A program made the translations under genes and the position numbers. Below are positions 15,612 through 23,519 of a stretch of DNA of 27,781 nt, piece by piece. The first letter of the stretch is position 1; every line of letters begins with the position of its first letter. This stretch comes from JBBDRX01 sp040905245. GTDB taxonomy: Bacteria; Bacteroidota; Rhodothermia; Balneolales; Balneolaceae. Below the pieces are notes generated by a model. The model worked only from the letters and a program-made list of their open reading frames with translations, did no database searches and was not told the DNA's origin. The stretch is taken from contig JBBDRX010000082.1 of assembly GCA_040905245.1 (NCBI GenBank), positions 1 through 27,781 on the forward strand, written 5' to 3'.

Positions 15612-16856
15612 ATGGCGCGAAAAAGCTTTGAAATCCCGGAAATGTACACCTCGCCGATCATTCGAACGGTCAAAGAGACAAACAAGGTTCAGGACCCCCG
15701 GAAGAAGGACCTTGAACCAAGCCGTCTCCGTTTTGGCCCGGTTGAATTTCTAATTCCTCGACATTTCGGATTTTGTTACGGAGTGGAGAACGCCATTGAC
15801 ATCGCCTACCGAACGGTCGAAGAGAATCCGGATCGACGTATTTTTTTGTTGAGCGAGATGATCCACAACCCATCAGTGAATGAGGATCTGCAAAATCGTG
15901 GTGTGAAGTTTCTCTTTGATACTGACGGAACCGAACGGATTTCAATCGAATCTCTGGACAGCCGGGATATCGTTATTGTACCTGCATTCGGCACCACCGT
16001 CGATATTCAACAGCAGCTTCGAAAGCAGGGTATCGACCCTTATCAATACAATACTACCTGTCCATTCGTAGAAAAAGTCTGGAACCGCGGGAAGCAGCTG
16101 GGACGAAAAGGGTACAGCTTGGTCATTCATGGCAAAGACCGTCACGAAGAGACTCGTGCCACTTTTTCCCACTCGGCGCAACACTCCCCTGTTGTCGTTG
16201 TACTCAATCCTGATGAGGCCAGGATTCTGGCTGCCATTCTCACCGGCGAACGGCCCGAAAGTAATTTTGAAAAGTGGTTTGGGCACAAATCCACTCCCGG
16301 GTTCAACCCACTCCGTGATCTCGAACAATTCGGAGTCATCAACCAGACGACCATGCTTGCTACGGAAACACAGGAGGTAATGTCCATCCTGAAGGAAGCC
16401 GCAGCCATCCGGTTTAATGAAGACAAGCCGGAAGAGCATTTCGCCGATACATCAGACACGCTCTGCTATGCAACCAACGAGAATCAGTCGGCGACCTACG
16501 CACTTGCCGATGCACGGCCCGACCTTTCGATTGTCGTCGGTGGCTACAACTCTTCAAATACCATGCACCTGGCCGAAATTCTGGAACAGCACTCTCCTAC
16601 CTATCATATCAGGGATGCAACAGAGATTCGATCTGAAGGCGAGATCGACCATTTTAACCAGTGGAAAAAAGAAATCCTGACCACTTCCGGCTGGCTTCCG
16701 GATCAGGACTCCCCGGTTTCCATTGCTCTCACTTCAGGTGCATCCTGTCCCGATATTCTGGTAGATGAGGTCCTGTTGAAGGTCCTTACTTTTTTCCCGA
16801 GTTCCAGTGAAATTGACACAGTCCTCTCGTCCTTTGAAGAGGCTGTAAAGCAGTAA
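15612..16856 (+). CDS. ispH: 4-hydroxy-3-methylbut-2-enyl diphosphate reductase (long IspH form)
   Basis: IspH performs the last step of the MEP pathway, reducing HMBPP to IPP and DMAPP with a [4Fe-4S] cluster. The three cluster cysteines are Cys55 (GFCYGVENA), Cys150 (NTTCPFV) and Cys285 (DTLCYATNENQSA). The 414-residue length, with about 40 extra N-terminal residues and an insertion before the third domain, matches the long cyanobacterial/plant-like form rather than the ~310-residue E. coli form. VVVGGYNSSNTMHLAEI and LTSGASCPDILVDEVL are the substrate-loop and C-terminal blocks. An out-of-frame ATG at 15599 starts a 10-codon frame that overlaps this start. The stop lies only three bases from the stop of the convergent ybbR-like gene. 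Confidence 0.97.
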   Translation: MARKSFEIPEMYTSPIIRTVKETNKVQDPRKKDLEPSRLRFGPVEFLIPRHFGFCYGVENAIDIAYRTVEENPDRRIFLLSEMIHNPSVNEDLQNRGVKFLFDTDGTERISIESLDSRDIVIVPAFGTTVDIQQQLRKQGIDPYQYNTTCPFVEKVWNRGKQLGRKGYSLVIHGKDRHEETRATFSHSAQHSPVVVVLNPDEARILAAILTGERPESNFEKWFGHKSTPGFNPLRDLEQFGVINQTTMLATETQEVMSILKEAAAIRFNEDKPEEHFADTSDTLCYATNENQSATYALADARPDLSIVVGGYNSSNTMHLAEILEQHSPTYHIRDATEIRSEGEIDHFNQWKKEILTTSGWLPDQDSPVSIALTSGASCPDILVDEVLLKVLTFFPSSSEIDTVLSSFEEAVKQ

Positions 16857-16859
16857 CTT

Positions 16860-17873
16860 CTACTCCTGACGAGAATTTTCAAGGACTGTAAAATAGGAGA
16901 TCCGCCGGGGTTGAACCGACCGAAAGCGAATGTGAAAATCGTCTCCGCTCCGCTCCACATCCGGAGTTACCTGTCCTGTTGTATCCTGACGAATCTTGTC
17001 ATAATCGATCCAGACAGAAAACGGACGGATATTGAGTGACTCGTTGTACTCGTTGATTGGCACATCGTACCGTATGGTCACCCGGGTCGGGTTGTAAGTG
17101 ATCGTCTGTCCGGGTGGAAGGTTTCGGATTCGAATCGGCACGGTGATCTGCGCTTCCGTAAATTCAGCGACTTCAAATGAGTACTGAACCTGTTCGGTCA
17201 GCAGCGAAATTCCCGATGCAGGCGACTCCAACTCCAGGGTCAACTCCCGACTCTCTCTTACATCTTTGAGTACTATCTGCCGAGTATAAACCGTATCCAC
17301 TTCCTGAACACGGCTGACTGCACCGGAAATACGAATCGATGAGGGTTCCACCACAGGTTTACCAACCTGGCCGAATTGTTCTCCGAACCGGAGATCCACA
17401 TTAGGAACAACCGGCACATCCTTTTCAGTTCGTCTCTCCATTTCCAGCACCAGCGTTGAAGGGCGTACGTTATTGATCAATACATCCGAGAGCATGGAGA
17501 CCTGACGCTGAATCCGGTCGGCCAAGTTAATCTCTTCGTTATCTACATCCAGGACAACTCTGGGCGGATTGCTGTAGAGCGTAATCAACTTCCATCCCTC
17601 TCCGGTTACATCGACACTTGCACTGGTTGGCGGGTCGGAGACAAGTGCCATCTCGCCAGAAACATCCCGGATCTCAATCGGCAGATGCAGTGTAATCGAA
17701 AAGTCCCGATTCAGGTTTACAATAAACCAGAGGCAGAGAGCCAGAATCAGAGAGATACTGAAAACAAGAAGTTTTTCACGTGGCAGATACGCCGCGCGGT
17801 TATCATCGTCACTGGTATCCTGGCCTTTTTTATCCTTCCCGATAGATAATAACCCTTTCAGTTTCTCTAACAT
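16860..17873 (-). CDS. YbbR/CdaR-like domain protein, single-pass membrane-anchored
   Basis: The 337-residue protein has a charged cytoplasmic N-terminus (residues 1-33), one membrane helix (about 34-54, LLVFSISLILALCLWFIV) and an all-beta exterior of several YbbR-type repeats. Each repeat has the typical pattern of a P-V-x-V strand, a short turn and a PSxIRISG/PxxVVLDVD-like ending (for example VVEPSSIRISGAVSRVQEVDTVYT). In Firmicutes the related CdaR sits next to and regulates the diadenylate cyclase CdaA. No cdaA is seen here, so a c-di-AMP role is only a possibility. Its start overlaps the DUF721 gene by seven bases, placing it at the end of the recF-side transcript. Confidence 0.8.
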   Translation of the reverse strand: MLEKLKGLLSIGKDKKGQDTSDDDNRAAYLPREKLLVFSISLILALCLWFIVNLNRDFSITLHLPIEIRDVSGEMALVSDPPTSASVDVTGEGWKLITLYSNPPRVVLDVDNEEINLADRIQRQVSMLSDVLINNVRPSTLVLEMERRTEKDVPVVPNVDLRFGEQFGQVGKPVVEPSSIRISGAVSRVQEVDTVYTRQIVLKDVRESRELTLELESPASGISLLTEQVQYSFEVAEFTEAQITVPIRIRNLPPGQTITYNPTRVTIRYDVPINEYNESLNIRPFSVWIDYDKIRQDTTGQVTPDVERSGDDFHIRFRSVQPRRISYFTVLENSRQE

Positions 17874-18166
17874 CGTACAATCAGCTCCCGAACGGTATCC
17901 TGCCCCACCCGCCCATTCAGTTTCCTGGTAATAGAAAAGCGATTCATGTGTATCTCATGACGCCATGCATCACTTTCGACTTTGACAATTAATCTCCCAT
18001 CCGATTCAAAAGAAAGATCACGTGTTGCCTTTGCAACCTGATCCCCCACCACGTCCGGCCAGACGTGCAAAACCATGCCACGTTTCAATTCATTCCGTTG
18101 CGGAAGTCTTTTGATAAACGTCTTCAGAAGCTTATCCAGTGATGCCGGTTTGTTTGAAAAAGCCAT
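17867..18166 (-). CDS. DUF721/DciA-like protein (putative replicative helicase loader or operator)
   Basis: The 99-residue protein has the DUF721 pattern: an N-terminal helix pair (LDKLLKTFIKRLPQRNELKRG), a central VWPDVVGDQVAKATRDLSFESDGRLIVKVESDAWRHEI segment with the two tryptophans and WxxVVG core, and a final helix with NGRVGQDTVRELIVRC. DUF721 overlaps the DciA family, which assists DnaB loading in the many bacteria that lack DnaC/DnaI. It sits one base after the end of recF and overlaps the ybbR-like gene, in the same neighbourhood as dnaA. The family call is strong; the loader function here is inferred. Confidence 0.8.
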   Translation of the reverse strand: MAFSNKPASLDKLLKTFIKRLPQRNELKRGMVLHVWPDVVGDQVAKATRDLSFESDGRLIVKVESDAWRHEIHMNRFSITRKLNGRVGQDTVRELIVRC

Positions 18167-18167
18167 A

Positions 18168-19298
18168 TCACTCTACACGTTCTACATTTCCATCCATAAC
18201 ACGAAACCATGCGTTATTGCCACTTTCGTCCCACTCCATGGAATGAAAAGGCTCCTCGGAGGCCGAAGTGATAAAGGTCTGTCCGGGATGTTCCTGTAGC
18301 GTTCGCAAAACAATTTGCGTCTTCTCAGGATCCAGATTCCCGAACACATCGTCCATCAGCATCAGTGGCAAATCTTCCAGTTCATCAGAATAATAGAAAA
18401 GCTGAGCCAGCTTCAATGCGATTGTAAAAAGCCTGTGCTCTCCCTGCGATCCGTAGTTACGAAGTTCCATCTCTCCCAGATGAAACACAATTTCGTCCCG
18501 ATGCGGACCCGTCACAGTCTGCTCTCGCTCCAGCTCACGTTCAAACGTTTTTTCCAGTTCCATACGAAAAGCCTCTTCAATGGTTCCCTCAAACTGTTCG
18601 GGATCAAAAAATGTCCGATATGTTAAATCCGGTTTCAGAACCATTCCCGCAAGCTTCTGGTACTGGTCGTCCAGATAGACTCGAAACCGATCCAGAACAG
18701 CGGCCCGTCGGCGAACAATTCTCGAACCGACTTCGATCAGCTGTAATGTCCAGGGTTCAAGTAACGATTCCGTCATCTGACGGGAACCATTCGACTCCTG
18801 AAGGATCCGGTTTCGCTGTTTCCGAATCCGGTTGTAGCGCACAAGATCGTTCAGATAGGTGCTGGATATCTGACTGATGAATCCGTCAATAAACCCTCTG
18901 CGTTCTGCCGGACCATCCGCTGTCAGTCTCCGATCCTCTGGACTGAGAACTACCACAGGAACCATCCCGATGAGCTCGGTAAATCGGTCGAGCGGGCTTT
19001 CATTTACAAAGATTTTCTTTCCGACAGATCCGGAGTAACGGCAACCGACTTCAAAACTGGATCGAATATTTCCTTCAAAGGCTCCTTCAACTGTAAAGTA
19101 GCTTTCTCCTTCTGCCACAACATATCGATCACTCGACGAGATAAAACTACGACTCATGCAAAGATAGTGAATGGCATCGATTATGTTCGTCTTTCCTGCC
19201 CCGTTCGGCCCGGTAATAACATTCACATGAGGAGCCGATTCGATTACCGTCTCTTCGTGGTTTCTGAAATTCTGCAGAAATAGTCGATTGATATGCAT
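18168..19298 (-). CDS. recF: DNA replication and repair protein RecF
   Basis: RecF is an SMC-like ATPase that helps load RecA at single-strand gaps with RecO and RecR. The 376 residues contain Walker A GPNGAGKT (30-37) followed by NIIDAIHYL, the MVPVVVLSPEDRRLTADGPAERRGFID block, TVTGPHRDEIVFHLGEMELRNYGSQGEHRLFTIALKLA (signature region) and Walker B LMLMDDVFGNLD, then FITSASEEP. It lies 83 bases downstream of eno and one base from the DUF721 gene. In many genomes recF is in the dnaA-dnaN cluster; here it is about 4 kb away on the other strand and dnaN is not in the window. Confidence 0.97.
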   Translation of the reverse strand: MHINRLFLQNFRNHEETVIESAPHVNVITGPNGAGKTNIIDAIHYLCMSRSFISSSDRYVVAEGESYFTVEGAFEGNIRSSFEVGCRYSGSVGKKIFVNESPLDRFTELIGMVPVVVLSPEDRRLTADGPAERRGFIDGFISQISSTYLNDLVRYNRIRKQRNRILQESNGSRQMTESLLEPWTLQLIEVGSRIVRRRAAVLDRFRVYLDDQYQKLAGMVLKPDLTYRTFFDPEQFEGTIEEAFRMELEKTFERELEREQTVTGPHRDEIVFHLGEMELRNYGSQGEHRLFTIALKLAQLFYYSDELEDLPLMLMDDVFGNLDPEKTQIVLRTLQEHPGQTFITSASEEPFHSMEWDESGNNAWFRVMDGNVERVE

Positions 19299-19381
19299 TA
19301 AGAACGGGACAGTTTCCGGTTATGCAATATGCCACAGGTCTCCCGGAGAGCAGAGCCAACAAATCGGATCAAAAATCAGCC

Positions 19382-20668
19382 CTACATCCCGAATACATCT
19401 TTACCGAGGAAGAGGGCGCTGTCTCCCAACTCCTGTTCAATCCGAAGAAGCTGATTGTATTTGGCAACCCTGTCAGTTCGGCTCATAGAACCTGTTTTAA
19501 TCTGTCCTGCGTTGGTTGCTACAGCCAGATCTGCAATCGTTGTATCCTCAGTCTCACCGGAACGGTGCGAAATTACGGCTGTATACCCATTCTTGTGAGC
19601 CATCTCAATAGCATCCATGGTCTCGGTCAGCGTACCGATCTGATTCACCTTGATCAATATGGAGTTGGCCACCCCGTCACGAATTCCCTTCGCCAGGCGT
19701 GTCGTATTGGTCACAAAAAGATCATCTCCTACCAACTGAACCCGGCTTCCTACAGCTTCTGTCAAAGCTTTCCAGCCATCCCAGTCATTCTCGTCCATTC
19801 CATCTTCAATCGATATAATCGGATACTTCTCTACCCAGTCGGCCCAGTAGGCCGCCATTTCCGCGGCATCGCGCTTGCTGCCGTCACTCCACTTGAACTC
19901 ATAAACCTGCTCTTCACTGTTATAGAATTCTGCTGTCGCAGGGTCCAGTGCAATCAGAATATCTTTTTCCGGACGATACCCCGCTCTCTCAACAGCCATC
20001 AATATTACTTCAATGGCCTCTTCATTGGACTTCAGATTTGGCGCAAATCCGCCTTCGTCCCCGACTGCTGTACTATAGCCCTTGTCCGACAGGACGGCTT
20101 TCAAATTGTGAAACACCTCTGAGCCCATTTGAATCGCCTGGCTGAACGTTTCAGCTCCCGCTGGCATAATCATAAACTCCTGCATGTCCACATTGTTGTC
20201 GGCATGCGATCCGCCATTGATAATATTCATCATCGGCAGGGGCATCAATTTGGCATTCACACCACCGATGTACCGATAGAGTGGAATACCGAGAGCGTAG
20301 GCCGCTGCTTTGGCCGATGCAAGTGATACTCCAAGGACTGCATTCGCCCCCAAATTCTCTTTGTTTGGAGTCCCGTCCAACTCGAGAAGAAAGTCGTCCA
20401 GGTCTGTCTGTCGCTGGACAGGAAAGCCTCTCAACTCTTCGGCAATCAGGGTATTCACGTTTTCCACGGCTTTTGAAACAGACTTCCCCATATAGCGATT
20501 CAAATCTCCGTCTCTCAACTCTACCGCCTCATGTTCTCCGGTAGAGGCTCCGGAGGGTACAGCTGCCCGGCCCAGGGTTCCGTCATCCAGTATCACATCC
20601 ACTTCTACGGTGGGATTTCCTCTGGAATCAATAATCTGTCTGGCAACAATCTGATCAATAAAGCTCAT
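19382..20668 (-). CDS. eno: Enolase (phosphopyruvate hydratase)
   Basis: Enolase converts 2-phosphoglycerate to phosphoenolpyruvate in glycolysis and needs Mg2+. The 428-residue product has RQIIDSRGNPTVEVDV, VPSGASTGEHEAVELRD, the DEGGFAPNL region, metal ligands in ALDPATAEFY, SIEDGMDENDWDGW and GDDLFVTN, the catalytic lysine in ILIKVNQIGTLTETMDAI and SHRSGETEDT. The start at 20666-20668 is preferred over the ATG at 20704 because AAGAGGAGATT stands directly before it, a clear Shine-Dalgarno sequence unusual for this window, and because it gives the normal N-terminus (MSFIDQIVARQIIDSRG). It has its own promoter candidate (20703-20732). Confidence 0.98.
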   Translation of the reverse strand: MSFIDQIVARQIIDSRGNPTVEVDVILDDGTLGRAAVPSGASTGEHEAVELRDGDLNRYMGKSVSKAVENVNTLIAEELRGFPVQRQTDLDDFLLELDGTPNKENLGANAVLGVSLASAKAAAYALGIPLYRYIGGVNAKLMPLPMMNIINGGSHADNNVDMQEFMIMPAGAETFSQAIQMGSEVFHNLKAVLSDKGYSTAVGDEGGFAPNLKSNEEAIEVILMAVERAGYRPEKDILIALDPATAEFYNSEEQVYEFKWSDGSKRDAAEMAAYWADWVEKYPIISIEDGMDENDWDGWKALTEAVGSRVQLVGDDLFVTNTTRLAKGIRDGVANSILIKVNQIGTLTETMDAIEMAHKNGYTAVISHRSGETEDTTIADLAVATNAGQIKTGSMSRTDRVAKYNQLLRIEQELGDSALFLGKDVFGM

Positions 20669-20702
20669 AATCTCCTCTTTACGGTTAGCACACAACAAAT
20701 GC

Positions 20703-20732
20703 ATCGTAAGGTACCATGAAATCCCTTGTCAA
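20703..20732 (-). promoter_or_regulatory. Candidate sigma-70-like promoter for eno
   Basis: On the minus strand a perfect TTGACA (20732-20727) is followed after 18 bases by TACGAT (20708-20703), about 35 bases before the eno start codon. The spacer is one base longer than the ideal 17. It overlaps the longer, rejected eno start at 20704, consistent with that ATG being upstream of transcription. Confidence 0.4.
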
Positions 20733-20779
20733 TAAAGAGTACGAACCGAAAAAGAGCGAGGTGAATATTTTTGGAAGAG

Positions 20780-21619
20780 CTACCACATTTTACCGAAAAC
20801 AAAACTGATCATCGGGGTACCGAAGAAGCGTTGCGGAGAATAGTAGTCCTGCATAGTCAGCTCAATCGTACCGTCTCCTACCTCTTCATACTCGAACGGA
20901 AACTCTCCTGGCTGCACATTCTGTCTTGTCACCGGCCGCTGGGGCTCCATCATCTGAAGACCCGGATTAAAATAATAGAACATATATCCAAACTGGATAG
21001 AAGTCAGTCGTGTGAAACTTTGCCCGATATCGAGACTCAGCCTAACCTCTCCCGACAAGCCAAGATGCCAATCCCCCTCCCCCATCCCTGTAAATATATC
21101 ATATACCGGCTCCGAGTATGGAATGCCAAATTCGAGAAGGTCTTCCCGGTATCCATTTCCGTTCCGGTCATTAAAGTAGGGATAGGTGAACGCCAATACC
21201 GGACCTGCTCCGGCAGAGAGATAGAACCGGTAGTTATCTGAAACACGCTCCGCAAACATCCGTTGACGAAGCCCAAGCGTTACGGGCATGGAAAATCCCC
21301 GCTTGTACTTGTTGGGTACGATCTGCTGCCCAAAGAAAAAGTCAGTGAATGTCTGCTCACTGACATCCCGTAATCCGGTAAACATAAGTGTTGCATATCC
21401 CTCCTTCATAGGGGACAGAACCCGCTTGTACTCTCCACCCACACCCACACCAAAATTGTTCAATACAATGTTCAATCCGATTCCGGAACGTACTTCGTCG
21501 TCCATCGGGGTTCTGGGAGATTCGTATGGCAGCGGTTCTGGCTCAATAATCTGTGCCACTGCTGTCACAGAACCCAGAATAAACAGAACCAGCGTAAGTA
21601 GAATGGATCGATTACACAT
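20780..21619 (-). CDS. Exported, probably outer-membrane beta-barrel-like protein of unknown function
   Basis: The chosen ATG start (21617-21619) gives 279 residues opening with a signal peptide (MCNRSILLTLVLFILGSVTAVAQ, cleavage likely after AVA). An upstream TTG would place extra residues before the signal and is less likely. The mature part is rich in alternating aromatic/polar strands (GIGLNIVLNNFGVGVGGEYKRVL, YATLMFTGLRDVS, LTSIQFGYMFYYFNPG) and ends in a strand closing FVFGKMW; a terminal aromatic residue is typical of barrel proteins inserted by BAM. I do not recognise the family. It is encoded just upstream of eno with a promoter in between, so they are probably separate units. Confidence 0.6.
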   Translation of the reverse strand: MCNRSILLTLVLFILGSVTAVAQIIEPEPLPYESPRTPMDDEVRSGIGLNIVLNNFGVGVGGEYKRVLSPMKEGYATLMFTGLRDVSEQTFTDFFFGQQIVPNKYKRGFSMPVTLGLRQRMFAERVSDNYRFYLSAGAGPVLAFTYPYFNDRNGNGYREDLLEFGIPYSEPVYDIFTGMGEGDWHLGLSGEVRLSLDIGQSFTRLTSIQFGYMFYYFNPGLQMMEPQRPVTRQNVQPGEFPFEYEEVGDGTIELTMQDYYSPQRFFGTPMISFVFGKMW

Positions 21620-21847
21620 CTCTGCAAGAGCTTCAGTTAATCTCAATTAGAATCGCCTTGATTGCCCGTCGGATAACGGACAGGCATTTGATCTGTTGCA
21701 TCATACTTAAAAATATGGAAAATAGAGAGTCCTGACGCCCGAAATCTTCTCCCGATCACAATTTGCTTCTTGTTCGATTTAGCTTTTTATTCTTGCAGAC
21801 TGCTGCCTGGCACTCCTTGCAGCTTTATTCAAACAGTTGAACCGTCT

Positions 21848-22243
21848 ATGAGTACACTTACCAAGTACTATGCATACGGACCCAGAGAGACTCTCCGGCG
21901 AATGCCCGGGAAGCTCTTCGAAGCGTATGAGCCGAAGTATCTTTACTCGTACAACTCTCCGGCAAATAGTGATGAGATCTATGTAGCACTTTACGAGCAG
22001 TATGAAAAACAGATCAACGCTACCGTTTCCCTGGTCTGTGTGATCGAAAGCACCGACAAGAAAAACAGGATCGAAATCAAAAAGAGTGGAGGCCGTATGG
22101 GCTTCCGTGGAAGTTCCCTCTCTGAGGAGAAGAAGATTGAGTCGGATGTAGTCGACTTTATCATGGACTATTCCAAGCGATATGGTCTCTCTCTGCAGGA
22201 AGAGGTAGAACAATCATCCGAAGAAGAAGAGGACGAATCCTGA
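21848..22243 (+). CDS. Conserved-looking hypothetical protein, 131 residues, acidic C-terminus
   Basis: The ATG at 21848 is preferred to the TTG at 21770, whose additional 26 residues look non-coding. The protein begins MSTLTKYYAYGPRETLRRMPGKLFEAYEPKYLYSYNSPANSDEIYVALYEQYEKQ, has a beta-hairpin-like section (SLVCVIESTDKKNRIEIKKSGGRMGF) and ends in a run of acidic residues (EEVEQSSEEEEDES). It has no signal peptide and no membrane segment. It is 45 bases from prmC on the same strand and probably shares its transcript. No function can be assigned. Confidence 0.65.
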   Translation: MSTLTKYYAYGPRETLRRMPGKLFEAYEPKYLYSYNSPANSDEIYVALYEQYEKQINATVSLVCVIESTDKKNRIEIKKSGGRMGFRGSSLSEEKKIESDVVDFIMDYSKRYGLSLQEEVEQSSEEEEDES

Positions 22244-22288
22244 AGGCCAATCTGATACAGAGAAGCTTACCAGCCCCGACAACCATCA

Positions 22289-23185
22289 ATGCCTGACAAC
22301 AAGAAGAAGCAAATCTGGACGGTATTGTCAATGCTTGAGTGGGCCACAGGCTATTTTGAGAAACGATCCGTTCCCTCTCCCCGACTCAGCATAGAGTGGC
22401 TCCTCGCCGACCTGCTCCAGACCGGAAGGCTCGACCTCTATCTTCTTTACGACCGCCCTCTCTCCTCTCAGGAACTGGAGCAGCTACGTCCTCTGATCAA
22501 GAGAAGGGGAAGGCATGAACCGCTTCAGTATATCACAGGTCATTCAGAATTCCTTAACTGCCGCATTGAACTGAATCCATCGTTGCTGATTCCAAGACAG
22601 GAGACAGAACAGTTGGTCAGTATGATTCTCGACGATCATCCGGCCACAGAAAAATCGACGAAGCAGGTCATTGATATCGGAACCGGGTCCGGCTGTATAC
22701 CAATCGCACTGAAACACAGCAGACCGGAGTGGCATTGCATCGGAATAGACAATTCCAGAGAAGTTCTGAAAAGCGCTCGGCACAACGCAGATCTGAACGA
22801 GACCGAGGTCGAATTTATTGAAGCCGACATGCTGCATCTGAACGACGAGCGCCTTACCGTTTCATTGCAGGAAGCAGACCTGATTATCTCCAACCCACCC
22901 TACATCTATCCTGATGAGGAGTCGTCACTGGAGAAAGAAGTTCTTGAGTACGAACCACGCACTGCATTGATCCATTTCGATCCCCTCCTGCTCTATCGTG
23001 CAGTTGGCCAGTTCGCCTGTGAACGGTTACGCCCGGGTGGCTCGCTCTATCTGGAGTGCAACACCCGCATTACAGAGTCGTTTGCCGAAGAGCTTCAAGC
23101 CATATTTCCTTCTGTCGGAATCCGGCCCGACCTGGACAAAAAGAAACGCTTTATTGTTGCCCAAAAAGGTGAGCAGACACTCTGA
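22289..23185 (+). CDS. prmC: Peptide chain release factor N5-glutamine methyltransferase
   Basis: PrmC methylates the glutamine of the GGQ motif in RF1 and RF2, which is needed for efficient termination. The 298 residues comprise an N-terminal helical domain (about 1-95, including SIEWLLADLLQTGRLDLYLLYDRPLSSQEL and RRGRHEPLQYITGHSEF) and a class I SAM-binding domain with DIGTGSGCIPIAL (about 129-141), GIDNSREVL and the catalytic NPPY (202-205). This is the standard PrmC/HemK architecture. The gene immediately precedes the putative origin and dnaA. Confidence 0.97.
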   Translation: MPDNKKKQIWTVLSMLEWATGYFEKRSVPSPRLSIEWLLADLLQTGRLDLYLLYDRPLSSQELEQLRPLIKRRGRHEPLQYITGHSEFLNCRIELNPSLLIPRQETEQLVSMILDDHPATEKSTKQVIDIGTGSGCIPIALKHSRPEWHCIGIDNSREVLKSARHNADLNETEVEFIEADMLHLNDERLTVSLQEADLIISNPPYIYPDEESSLEKEVLEYEPRTALIHFDPLLLYRAVGQFACERLRPGGSLYLECNTRITESFAEELQAIFPSVGIRPDLDKKKRFIVAQKGEQTL

Positions 23186-23202
23186 GGTACCGGTAAAGCA
23201 TG

Positions 23203-23211
23203 TGTGAATAA
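23203..23211 (-). promoter_or_regulatory. DnaA box variant TTATTCACA
   Basis: TGTGAATAA on the plus strand. It matches the TTATNCACA consensus and lies three bases from the next box, allowing side-by-side DnaA binding. Confidence 0.6.
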
Positions 23212-23213
23212 AA

Positions 23214-23222
23214 TGTGGATAA
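23214..23222 (-). promoter_or_regulatory. DnaA box TTATCCACA (1)
   Basis: TGTGGATAA on the plus strand, an exact match to the consensus. A T-rich run follows directly. Confidence 0.8.
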
Positions 23223-23300
23223 CTTTTTTTTCGCCTAACGAAAAAGTGTTGCCCCTTCAAAACAAGCCGTATAGCAAACCTGAAGCCCTGTCAAGCGAAA

Positions 23301-23364
23301 TCAATTTCTTTTTGTAATTTTTCATTATTTATTGTGCAACATATAATTACGTGAATATCTGTAA
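23301..23364. other. AT-rich segment, candidate DNA unwinding element
   Basis: About 13 G/C in 64 bases, by hand count, in an otherwise mid-GC window. It ends right at the DnaA box at 23365. Confidence 0.5.
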
Positions 23365-23373
23365 TGTGGATAA
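23365..23373 (-). promoter_or_regulatory. DnaA box TTATCCACA (2)
   Basis: Exact consensus match directly beside the AT-rich segment. Confidence 0.8.
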
Positions 23374-23399
23374 CTTTCTCAAAATCGAAGCTTCGGGGG

Positions 23400-23428
23400 T
23401 TTGACATACGGGGATTAAATTATCATTT
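23400..23428 (+). promoter_or_regulatory. Candidate dnaA promoter
   Basis: TTTG (23400-23403, part of a TTTGACA) is followed after 17 bases by TATCATTT (23421-23428), a partial match to the Bacteroidota -33/-7 pattern with a short spacer. It lies between DnaA boxes 2 and 3, so DnaA bound there could repress its own gene. Confidence 0.3.
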
Positions 23429-23461
23429 TCATTTCAGTCACAGAGCGGTCCGCATTCCGTC

Positions 23462-23470
23462 TGTGGATAA
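23462..23470 (-). promoter_or_regulatory. DnaA box TTATCCACA (3)
   Basis: Exact consensus match 49 bases before the dnaA start codon, downstream of the promoter candidate. It is suited to autoregulation. Confidence 0.78.
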
Positions 23471-23519
23471 CTCGTAGAAGCAAAAGACCCAATTCAAACC
23501 TGTACGGAGCCGGTAACTA

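Larger units (their letters stand above)
23186..23519. other. Putative chromosomal replication origin (oriC)
   Basis: This 334-base gap directly upstream of dnaA holds three exact copies of TGTGGATAA (the complement of the DnaA box TTATCCACA) at 23214-23222, 23365-23373 and 23462-23470, and a variant TGTGAATAA at 23203-23211 (TTATTCACA). All four have the same orientation. Between the first pair and the third box lies a strongly AT-rich segment (23301-23364, about 20 percent GC), a plausible unwinding element. A small hairpin, TTTTTCG-CCTAA-CGAAAAA (23227-23245), follows the first exact box. No gene fits here. Confidence 0.72.

Noticed and set aside
15350..15685. 111-residue minus-strand frame in the deaD-ispH gap
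   Set aside because: It runs antisense into the ispH N-terminus and has no motif; the plus-strand frame in the same gap looks more protein-like.
19322..20122. 266-residue plus-strand frame opposite eno
   Set aside because: Shadow of the highly conserved enolase; the translation shows no domain.
20669..20704. Longer enolase start adding 12 residues
   Set aside because: The downstream ATG has a Shine-Dalgarno sequence directly before it and gives the standard enolase N-terminus; the promoter candidate overlaps the longer start.
21770..21847. Longer start for the 131-residue protein
   Set aside because: It would begin at TTG and adds 26 residues without protein-like pattern; ATG at 21848 fits better.
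23333..23341. TTGTGCAAC as a further DnaA box
   Set aside because: Too many mismatches to TTATNCACA on either strand.
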